From contig CM061252.1 in NCBI GenBank assembly GCA_022605425.2, forward strand, positions 496,001-560,000: a stretch of DNA of 64,000 nt. The letters run 5' to 3'. The translations under genes were made by a program, and so were the position numbers. Below, one piece after another: positions 45,781-55,688 of this stretch. Source of the stretch: Hamiltosporidium tvaerminnensis. Its lineage: Eukaryota > Microsporidia > Dubosqiidae. The notes beneath the pieces were generated by a model. The model was not told the origin of the DNA. It saw only the letters and a list, made by a program, of their open reading frames with translations, and made no database searches. Each line of letters opens with the position of its first letter. The stretch's first letter is position 1.

Positions 45781-47352
45781 ATGAATCCACAAAACAATTC
45801 TAACAGCATATACAACACCCTTTTATTTTCCTCAACACCAAAAAAAGACCAAAGAACTGAGACATCTTCATTTGGTTCCACTCCTTGGTCACAACAGATT
45901 TCACAACCAGTGTCTACAATTAAAGGTACAAAAGATACGCCTTATAAGAAATCATCTGTAAGAGACACGGTTACACATTTTCCTATTGATATACTTCATA
46001 TATGTTCTATGAAAGAATATTCTGACAAATGTATAGAAGAAATTAGAAATGAGGATTATATCTTAGGAAGAAAACAACAAACCTCTTCTTCTTTTCAGAT
46101 GCCTTCGATTCAACCTACTTTTTCTTCTTCCACACAAACAACCTCTTCTTTACTGCCACAACAAAATTTTTCTTCTGTTTTACAACAGCCTGCGGCACCT
46201 TCGTTTCTTTCAAATCAAAATACTTCCTCAATTTCTCAACCTGCATTTAATTTGAACAAACCCGTTTCCTCTACACAACTTGGATCAACACCATCTTTTT
46301 TTTCTCAGCCTACCACTTCACAGAGTAGTTTTTCACTTACACAACCCTCCTTTCAAACCGGTATTGCTACAGGTCAACCAACGGGAATCAATTCTGGAAT
46401 ATCTACTGGTTTTCCATCTAATCAGCCTTTGGGTGCTTCTTCTACGACTTCAAATATTTTTGCAAAACCCCAGACTACGCAACCTTTTCAGTCTTCTTTT
46501 CTTCAAAATACTACAACAGCACCGAGTTTTACGCAACCTTCTTTCCTTCAACCCTCTGCAACAGCACCCAGTTTTACGCAGCCATCTTTTCTTCAAAATA
46601 GCACAACCGCACCGAGTTATACACAGCCTTCCTTCCTTCAATCTTCTACTTCTGCACCAAATTTCACTCAAAATATTCCAAGCCAGCCTTCATTTGGCCA
46701 ACAAAATATGCCACAATCATTATTTCCACAGAATATTACAAATCAACCAACACAAAGTAATATATCAGTTCCTTCTGTAAATTATGCCGATCCCTATCTC
46801 GTTTCGGATATCAGATTTGAAAAAGCAAAAAGAGAAACCGATATAAACCGTAAGAAATTTTTAGAACCAATTTTTGAAATAGAAGATCAAATGAAAGAAG
46901 AAAAAAACGAATTTTCCGTTTTCAAAGATTTCAAGGATTTAAATAACACAATATATACAATTCCAGCCACAGAAGGATTGGATCTAAACGTAGTAATTAG
47001 CAATCTAATTATAGTTTTTGAAAAGAAAGGAAGAATCGAATATTTAGAAGGAATACGAGCCAAAGACTGTCGAATAGAAAATATAAAGAATAAAATTTTT
47101 TTTAGTGGCAAAGAAGTAAAAATCAGCGATAATATCGGTACAGGACTTAATAAAAGAGCAAGAGTGTATGTAGAAGGATGTTATCCGTATAGCAGAGGAA
47201 CTGGTGGATTTATTATAGGAAAAAAAGAGGAGTTTCCTTTAAAAGGTGTACAGGAAAGGTACATTTATGGATTGAAAAGTGATAACTTTAGAAAGTTTGT
47301 GGATTATGATTGTGAAAAGGGAATTTACAGTTATGAAGTTGCACATTTTTAG
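45781..47352 (+). CDS. NUP98: Nucleoporin NUP98 homologue with GLEBS motif and autopeptidase-fold domain
   Basis: The 523-residue protein has three parts. Residues about 71-100 (ILHICSMKEYSDKCIEEIRN then EDYILGRK) match the GLEBS motif that binds RAE1/Gle2. Residues about 101-340 are a Gln/Ser/Thr/Pro/Phe repeat region, in which PSF and SFxQP units (tandem TAPSFTQPSFLQ) largely replace the usual GLFG repeats. Residues about 385-523 form the NUP98 C-terminal domain (YTIPATEGLDLN, GTGLNKRARVYVEG, FRKFVDYDCEKGIYSYEVAHF). In relatives this domain cleaves itself between HF and S. Here the stop codon follows HF directly, so no NUP96 part is made. The protein should sit in the FG barrier of the nuclear pore. 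CCC lies 11-13 bases upstream of the start. Confidence 0.92.
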   Translation: MNPQNNSNSIYNTLLFSSTPKKDQRTETSSFGSTPWSQQISQPVSTIKGTKDTPYKKSSVRDTVTHFPIDILHICSMKEYSDKCIEEIRNEDYILGRKQQTSSSFQMPSIQPTFSSSTQTTSSLLPQQNFSSVLQQPAAPSFLSNQNTSSISQPAFNLNKPVSSTQLGSTPSFFSQPTTSQSSFSLTQPSFQTGIATGQPTGINSGISTGFPSNQPLGASSTTSNIFAKPQTTQPFQSSFLQNTTTAPSFTQPSFLQPSATAPSFTQPSFLQNSTTAPSYTQPSFLQSSTSAPNFTQNIPSQPSFGQQNMPQSLFPQNITNQPTQSNISVPSVNYADPYLVSDIRFEKAKRETDINRKKFLEPIFEIEDQMKEEKNEFSVFKDFKDLNNTIYTIPATEGLDLNVVISNLIIVFEKKGRIEYLEGIRAKDCRIENIKNKIFFSGKEVKISDNIGTGLNKRARVYVEGCYPYSRGTGGFIIGKKEEFPLKGVQERYIYGLKSDNFRKFVDYDCEKGIYSYEVAHF

Positions 47353-50263
47353 GAAAATGCATTATTTTATATAAAAATAAAATTATATCTTATTTACTTA
47401 TTTTAAATAATTTTGAATTTTTTATAATTCTCAACACTGAGATGTACAAAAAGACTTGAATATATAAACGAATTATACTTTTTTGTTACTTCAATATCGT
47501 TTGGAATTCTTGTTTTGTAAATTATTTTTATTTTTAATATTTTTTGATTAATAATCCTAAGTTAATATTTTTTAATGTAAATTTTGCCTTAACTTATAAA
47601 TTTCAGATAGTTGATTTATGAGGAAATCGGAATTTAGTAGAGTGTTAAGTTTAAAATATGGATTTAATATTTAATTGGTGCGTTTAAATAATATTTGTAT
47701 TAAAATAATTATATTATAAGTCGTATAAATATAAAAAATTGTTTCTTAATTTAATTTGTCACATTTAAACAATAGATTTTTAGAAAAAAAATATTATAGG
47801 TCAGTATAAATCTTGAAATTAAGAAAAGTTGAATGAATTTTTGTGGAAAATTGCAATATAGATTTTAATACACAATTTTGTTTAAGTTTTATTTCTATGA
47901 TGTGAATTCTTATGAATGATATTTTTTGACAGTTTTTTCTACAATATGATGTATATATAAATAAAAGATAAACTTTTTATATTAGATAATATTAAAATAG
48001 TATGGTTATTTTGATTGTGGTTAAAATACATTGTAATGTATCTTATGAAAAAGTAACAAGTGTGTATTTGATTAAAAGTTCTATATTATGCGCGAGAAGT
48101 AAGATTATTTTAAACTCAACAAATAAAAAAATATTGATTCATATTAGTCACTGATGATATAATTTTTGATCAAGGGAAAATATTTAATATAGAAAACCAA
48201 ACAATTGTAAAATTTATATGTAGAACAAATCATCTTGTATATTATTTTTTCAGTAACTTTGGGTTTCTTAGATTTTAAAAATATATGATTTTTGTTTTGA
48301 ATCATTAAAAATTATTGAGAATTCTTGATTACTTGATTTCCTTCTTTCGATCTAAAGTATTATTATATTTGTTCAGATATTCTTAATCAATCAAATTATT
48401 ATTTGATAAATATATGTAAGCTGATTTATATGTGTATCACGCTGTGTGATGAAAATTCAACTTATCTAGATATTTGGGTTTTACTACATATTAATTGTTT
48501 ATAGGTTATTAAAAATTGATGATTAAATATCTTATCATAAACACTGTGTTATAAATATCATAAATAAAATATTTTTGCTATATCATGTTTTAGTCGAATA
48601 ATAAAAATGAACTTCGACAGACCAGTGTTTTTTACATTGGATTATTTGGCGGTGGATCATAATATTAATAATCCATGAATAAATTTTCTTATTTGTGAAA
48701 TATTTATACAATTTTTTTTTATAATTGTAAAAATCGTTTTTCATTTGATAATATTTTTTTGAATCAACAAGTTCTTACGAATTAATTGTCTGTTTCCATA
48801 AATCATCTTTGTAGTATGAAATCTAGATTCAAAACCTATAAATTACAATTTACAATATTTTAAATTTTGTTTTCTATTCTCTATGATTTAATTTGCCCAT
48901 TTAGAATTCTAAACTATATACCATTGATTTTCTTTGAAAGATACAAATTAATTGGAATTCCCAGTACATATATTAACAAATTCTGCAAATTTTTACCATC
49001 ATTCTTTAAAATAATTAATGGTCTTTGTAATGTTATATTGAAAATAGACTTTAGAAATTCATATTTATCTAAAATAGTTTCGTTTTTAGTGTAGAAATTA
49101 TGAATCATTTGTGTTTTATACTAACATGTTTGGTATTTATAAGTTTACGTTAGAAACTTTCCAATTATTTCGTTCAATTTAGTTATATCTCAACCCTGAC
49201 GACCTAATATTTTAAAGTTTTACGTTTTTTAGAAAACTTGGAAATTCAAATTTCGATAAAATAGCTCAAGTATAAACGATACTATAATATTATCGTAAAA
49301 AAACCGCTGAATGTATATTATTTATGATTTTAGAATTTAAATGGGAACATAAATATTTGTTTCTTTATTTTTTTTTACTATTTTTACAATTATTTTGCAT
49401 CCGATAGAATATCAGTAATAGAAAAGACAATTCCTTCTATGAAAAAAAATAACTACGATCTATTAATAAAAACTTTACCGCCTATAAACGAAAAATTTTA
49501 TTATTAACACCATTACATGTTGAAGGCAGATGTTAGAGGCCCTCTTTATCTTATAAGTCTTGTATTTATGTAGTAATGTATGCTTGTAAATTATGATATT
49601 ATACAGTTGAGACGATATCCTATAGTTCTCCTTTATTAGTCGATCTTTGAACCGGTAATATTAGATTATTGACGTTTCATCACTTATTGTACTACCAATC
49701 AAATGCACGTAGAAACAGTAATCATCTCCCGTCATACAGTATATTAAATAAATTAATTTAACATAAATTACTAATTATTTATTATGAATCCTGTATTTTT
49801 ATAAATTATTATAATAAGCACATTTTCATCATAATTAAAAATGCGGGTGATAATTTATGTTTCGTATTCAAGATATTGTGATATACAATCTCGTTTGACA
49901 TTTGAATCATAATCATTTTATATTTTAAACATGAAATCGTATTTGTCAATCGATGTAAAAAGTTTGATAAAAGAAAATATTTTATCATGATAAATATATC
50001 AAATTTTTATGATATAACAAAAAAACATGGGAATATGATTATATTTTAATTTAAGTATTAATTTAAATTGTTATTTCTAGAATATATAGTTTTATATCAA
50101 TAAAATATAATCTACGATAAAGGAATTATATCTCTAATTGACATATTATAAATGATTGATTTAAAAGATTTTACCCGATCTAGAACATATCTAACCATTT
50201 ACCCGAAATAGATATATGTGGATTTTCCAATAATATAACATCAAAAGTTTTAATTTGTTATAT
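47353..50263. other. Gene-free AT-rich spacer
   Basis: No supported gene. There is no NUP96-like sequence downstream of NUP98. ORFs near 48.9 kb exist on both strands and look like chance. Confidence 0.5.
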
Positions 50264-50266
50264 CCC
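50264..50266 (+). promoter_or_regulatory. CCC motif upstream of the 152-residue gene
   Basis: TATATCCCAGACAATATG: the triplet is 8-10 bases before the ATG, which supports the ORF as a real gene. Confidence 0.5.
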
Positions 50267-50273
50267 AGACAAT

Positions 50274-50732
50274 ATGACATTTATAAAAGATTTTGAAAGA
50301 AGTTATAAAAAAATGTATTTTAGTAAAAGAAATAGAGATGTTTATGTAAAAGAGAATGAAGAACGACATGTATCTAATATAAGAAGTGAAAACGCACTCT
50401 TAAAAGCAAGCGATAGGTTTTTTCACGAACAAAAATCACCCGAAACATATAGAGAGTCATATTCGAGAAACACCAGAAAACCATTTATTTATGATCCTAG
50501 ATACAGAGCGGAAAAATCTGAGTATTTTGATAGAAATGAAAAGTATTACATAACGCAAAGCAACAGGCCTCACTATACAGATCGTAATTTAATAAGAGAT
50601 GAGATTCATTTATTACCAAAGAGGACAAAACCAGGCAGTAATTGCTATTACGATAGCGAGAAAGAAGAAAATTCTTTGTTTTATGAAGCTGCACAGGGTC
50701 TTCTTAAACTTTATTATTACCAAGATTTGTGA
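50274..50732 (+). CDS. Hypothetical charged protein, 152 residues
   Basis: Unrecognised. The protein is rich in Arg, Lys, Glu, Tyr, Asn and Ser, with no membrane segment. The middle part (SRNTRKPFIYDPRYRAEKSE, then YFDRNEKYY) looks disordered or nucleic-acid binding. The C-terminus (SLFYEAAQGLLKLYYYQDL) is a likely amphipathic helix. The ATG at 50274 has a CCC motif 8-10 bases upstream, like the recognised genes, and codon use is protein-like. It stands alone, with kilobases of spacer on both sides. Confidence 0.75.
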   Translation: MTFIKDFERSYKKMYFSKRNRDVYVKENEERHVSNIRSENALLKASDRFFHEQKSPETYRESYSRNTRKPFIYDPRYRAEKSEYFDRNEKYYITQSNRPHYTDRNLIRDEIHLLPKRTKPGSNCYYDSEKEENSLFYEAAQGLLKLYYYQDL

Positions 50733-51869
50733 TTAAAGTAGATATTTGCTATTATTTATATATTTGGAAATCTAATTTATTTTGGTTTTTTTTTAATCTG
50801 TATTTCTTATTTTTGGTAAATTGATTATAAAAATCTTTTTTATCTTCTTTTTTTTCTAATCTCAAAGAAAGTTTCATAGGATATTATAATGGTAGACATA
50901 ATTTCATTGTTTTAGTCATCTTTATCCACTTAAAAATTTACATTTTGGATAGTAAAATAAATGTATTTCTAATTTTTGAATTCAATAAAAATTCCTTTAA
51001 TTTAAATTATTCATTAAAATTAGAAAAAATAAAACATGAGTTTTAAGATTTTCTGAATCAATGAAATTCTCTTTAATTTTTTTTAAGAACCTATGAATTT
51101 ACAAGACTATAATATATATAAGTAGAATCTATAGAATGATTTATCTTTGCCAATTTACTGTTTTAAGTATTTTAAAAATTGTTTTTAAGAAACTTATCAT
51201 AATAAATATTTAAAGTTTAGTAAGAGATGAATTTATTTATCAATTATTTAATCCTAGTAGAAAAATCACGAAAAATATTTTCTAAACAAAAATTATTGCT
51301 TGAATTAAAATGAAAAGGCAAAGATTATTATAAATGAAGCATAATTCTATTAAATTCAACGGGAAAACACAAAAAGAAATATATATTTCGCAGAAAAAAA
51401 ATTGTAAATTTTAAAAGTTCTCTGTATTAACTTCATCAAATCAGATTTAAATATAAAATGTTTTGTTTTAAAGAATTATCAAGATTGCTTTTAAAAAAAT
51501 TATTGATCTTAAAAATTTATTTCGGAATTTCCGAAAAAACTCGTATTAAATTTTAGTTTTTAATTTTAGATATCTTGTTTGTATCATATTACATTATTAG
51601 AGTATTTTTTTATAACTAAAAACCAATTCAGTTAATCCAAGTCAAGTTTTTTTTTGTATAGATCTTATGTTAGTTAGTCGATAAGTTTCAACGAAAATAC
51701 CAATATTTTATAAAACTGAACAAAGCCAACGTACAATAAGCCAAAATAAAGATTTTGATTTTATCAACGAATGTTTAAGCTCAAAATCACTTTGTTTAAT
51801 TGTCGTAAATTTAATCTTGAAAGTGTTATACTATTAACGTAGAATAGTGTATTTTATAGGGCAAGAATC
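50733..51869. other. Gene-free AT-rich spacer
   Basis: Nothing recognised. Confidence 0.5.
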
Positions 51870-52598
51870 GTGGAATGAGGATAAACTCAAAGAAAACTTT
51901 CTGCTTGACAATGAGTATATAGAATTGGTGGTAAGATCTTTGTTTAGATTTTGGTTGTGAATAAAACGAACTACATTTTCGGTTGTTCCATGGGATTTAT
52001 ATAAAGAGAAAAATGTTTATGAAATGACGAAACATTTTTTACAAATTTATTTTGTAGTTTTTTATGTAACAAGATCACAGACTGCTTCTGAAATGTTAGG
52101 GGATTACCATCTAAAAGCACAGAAACTTAAGCCTTGCTCGTTAGGTTAGAAAATTTAGCGCCTGGAAAATATAAAAGAAAAATTATTAAATCGAAAAAGC
52201 TTAGTAGCGAGTTATACCTGTTGGTATGACATTGCATTGTTTAGGTAGAAACATCTAAGTCGCCGAGATATATCTTGGCTATAAATCTATTAGGCTCATA
52301 AAGTTTAGAATAAGTGGAAAAGCCGCATAGCCGTGGGGTGCCTAGAATAGGTTTTCGACTTAACATAGCACACCATGCAAATAAATTTACGAAATCCGCG
52401 CCACTAAATCGTTCATTAATTAGGTTCTACATACTTTTTTGCTGAAATTCGTTGGGATGTAGGCAGTTTAGGGGATACTATGGGTGTTGGGTAGCAGTTA
52501 TTTATCCTACCCCCCCCCCCTTGAACTGCGTTAATGCAATGAAAAAAATAAAATACCTTATACTGTTTTTAAAAAAAGTGATGTTTTTTTAAATAAAG
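51870..52598 (+). mobile_element. SINE-like 0.73-kb repeat, copy 3, old and diverged
   Basis: It starts GTGGAATGAGGATAAACTCA and ends AAATAAAG, and is full length and collinear with copies 1 and 2 but with many substitutions. The internal ORF and the UUCG hairpin are lost. An 11-base C run at 52510-52520 has expanded where the others read AAACCTAG. CAAGAA occurs just before the start and again about 15 bases after the end, a weak trace of a target duplication. Confidence 0.85.
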
Positions 52599-55040
52599 AT
52601 ATACCGTTTTAAGTCAAGAAATGCAAATTTAAAATACATAACAAGCATCTAAAAATTTAGAAAAATTTAGTTTCATATGCACACTTACAATATTATTTTA
52701 TTATTCGCTCAAAGTAATTCAATCTAGGATCAAATTTATATTTATATTAATATTCAATTTAACTTAAATTATTTAGAGAAAATTTATAATTTGTATAAGA
52801 TTCATCATCTAATGAGACATTTGGGTTGTTTGATTTTTTAACTCATTCTTCAAAACGTAAATTCTAAGAACCATGAACTTCAAATATAGTGTATTTATAA
52901 ATCCAATCGGTTTACATTATTAGACTTTTATAGCAAAAAAAGCATTAGATAGAATATATCATTTTATTCTTATATTTATTTATTCTTAGGATTGTGAGTT
53001 TTAAATTATTTATTTTTTTTGACATTTTTTGCACAGAACAGTTCAACTGAACATTTCTGTTATTTATTTAATAGCTCGCACCGCCTTACGATATTTCAAA
53101 TTCCAACCATGGATAATAGCTTCACCAAATTATAGGCGTTCCAAAGACATTTCCTTTTGCTTGATTCGGGCATCAGCCTCACGCAAACTTTCCGAACGAA
53201 AGAGGAAGAGTGCACCAACCGAGGGACCGAACCCGGCTATTCGTAAGTAAACACCAACTTCCTTATTAAGACTATTGGCGATGAATATTTCTGTTAGTAA
53301 AGAAAATATAGATGCTAGTACTAGAGTTACTCTTTTAATTTAAATCAATGAACTACCTAAAAATTACAGCTTCTTACTTATTTATTCTTAGTATGCGCAT
53401 TCAATGGATCTTTTATTTATCGCATCGAACATATTACATGCAAAAAACACTTTGAATAATATTTAGATATATTTCATTTTGTTCATAATCGTCTCTGCTT
53501 ATTTGCCTATTTAAGACGTCATCTGAAAAGTCTTATTTCTCTCTTTGTTTTTTTCATATTATTAAATTTCCAGAATTGAAGGTGAAAGGATATACAGAGT
53601 CTTAACCTGGTTATAGCACATGATTTTTCGCTGTTCATGAATAGTTTCTTTTAAGTACGAAAAACAACGGTTCGCCTTTTGCTACCAAAGATCATTATGT
53701 AATATTCTAATTAACATATCATGAAAAAATGAAGCAATATTGATGCAATCGTCGAAGAGAATCAGAACTAGAAATATTCATAATACCAAGAAAATTAATT
53801 TATTTAGAACATAGGTAAACCATTATCAATGTATTTAATCGATTTAATTTCGCTATTGTAAAATGTTTTCAAGTTTACAGATAAATCTTCGTTTTTCTAT
53901 TAAACTCGGGTATTGAAGATGCAATTTGAATAACATGAATTCAAAATGATACCCAGCTAACAATTAGTATTTAGATAACTTTATAAAAATTATTTTCCTA
54001 TCCTTTCGATAAAATGTGAAATATATGAAAGAAATATTGGTAAATATTTTATCAAAAAGAAATCTAGCTAATTATAATTATGCTATGTATTGAGAGTAAA
54101 AACTATTATGAAATTATTTTATTTATATTTGAATATTTAATCAAAAATGGGTTCAAAATATTTTATTATGTAGATAAAGGCATAGAAAATTCAAAAAAAT
54201 TTTTTATAATGCTTTTGTTTAGCTGTTCCAAAATTGGTAACAGTTCGAACAAAATTATATTGTATCGAAACAGGTAATTGGTTTCTTAGAAGTGATTGTT
54301 AAAACAATCGAATAAAGTAATATAAAGTACTTAGTTGATTTATGTATAATGTTTTTCAAAACGAATATATTATAGGCCTTTAATGATGCATTAATTAGTG
54401 TCACAATCCAATATTTTCCTATTATTTTCTATATACTTTTATTTTATTAACACATTGCCTTTTTAAGCATTCCCTTTGTTGCCAGCACTTATGTTCCATT
54501 CATTTACCGTAAATCTATATTTCTTCGATATCATAACTTTCCGAGTCCTTCACTTTCAATATCGCCATAATAATTCTTATATATGAAATAAAACGGTGCG
54601 TATATTATAAATCAAAAACAAATAAATATAATTTTCTTACCACTTTCTTTAATTTAAGATTTTTGTTTTAATTTCGTAAACTTTTACGGAATAAAGGTGT
54701 AATATCACCCCTTGGATACATTCCAGAACGCCCAATACCATATATTCTCATCCATAGCTTTTGATATTCTTTCCCCCTTATCTTCAAATTTCAATTTCCT
54801 ATTTAAATATAGAGTTTGACAATGCCGAAAGCTATAAGTAATAATAACTAGGTAGAATTTCTATGAAGACCCGAGGAAAAACAATAATTTGTCAGGAAAA
54901 CAAATAAAATTTTTACTTTAAATAAAGAATTTGAAATCAATGGATTAAAAGATTATTAAATGTATACGATTTTATAAATATTTTAATTTCGTATTAAACA
55001 AGTCGAATCTAAAAGTAATCGATTTTCTATTTGTATGATT
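52599..55040. other. Spacer with a GC-richer island at about 53040-53250
   Basis: Most of it is AT-rich spacer. The island is open on both strands; the minus strand reads SLREADARIKQKEMSLERL and HGWNLKYRKAVRAIK with a stop between. It looks like a decayed coding piece that I cannot assign. Confidence 0.35.
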
Positions 55041-55268
55041 TCGCCAATGGTCTAGTGGTGAATATATCGGAATTTAATTTCGAAGGGTCGGTCTCGATCT
55101 CTGGTTGGTGTCTCTTTATCTTTCGCTTCGAAAAGTTAGCGTAAGGCTGACAACCTAACCTATCTAAAGAAAATTGTCGTTAGAAGGCCTATAACTTGGT
55201 GAAACTATGATTCATCTTTAGATTTGTTCCATCCCTAGGGAAAAGAACGGCTAATAAATAAAAATAAA
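55041..55268 (+). mobile_element. tRNA-Glu-derived SINE (tRNA pseudogene head plus body)
   Basis: Bases 55041-55112 fit a 72-nt tRNA-Glu layout. The acceptor is TCGCCAA/TTGGTGT (6 of 7 pairs) and the A box is TGGTCTAGTGG. The anticodon stem TCGGA/TTCGA closes the loop ATTTAAT, giving anticodon TTA where tRNA-Glu has TTC. The T loop is CTCGATC. The D stem has one mismatch and the T stem loses its closing pair, so it is unlikely to be a working tRNA. An unrelated body of about 140 bases follows (TTAGCGTAAGGCTGACAACC and onward), ending in an AATAAATAAAAATAAA tail. Head, body and tail is the layout of a tRNA-derived SINE. Confidence 0.6.
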
Positions 55269-55688
55269 CATTTGATCAGAAATGATGTTTATTGTTGACA
55301 CAAGATCAGTTTAATAAATATAACACGTTTGTAAAATATTCGGTCTTTAGGTTTTATTTCGAATTAATAATAAAACATTATTTTTTGCTTTAATAGAATG
55401 CAATCATATTAAGCTTACTACATAAATAGTAATATTATTGGGTAAAAGGAATAAAATATACCTGCGATCGTCTAAATTACATTATGAGCATTAAGAACAA
55501 ATTTTTTGTATAGCTCTAACTTGTTAAATGTATAAGTCCGAAAGAATACATGAAAAATATTCATTTCCTCACGAATTAATAATTTTAATGAACAAAAAGA
55601 ATGCGCCAAAGAGCAATGTGAAACATATGCAAATCTACACCAAAAGCTTTATTAAAAAAATATAGGAATCTTTATAGTCAGAAAAACT

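Noticed and set aside
46280-46780. 166-codon ORF in another frame of NUP98
   Set aside because: Shadow of the repeat region; its His/Leu/Gln repeats follow from the PSF repeats.
52510-52520. Run of 11 C
   Set aside because: Slippage product inside the old SINE-like copy 3; no independent function seen.
55074-55076. A working ochre-suppressor tRNA
   Set aside because: D-stem mismatch, lost closing pair of the T stem and an attached body with tail favour a SINE head over a functional tRNA.
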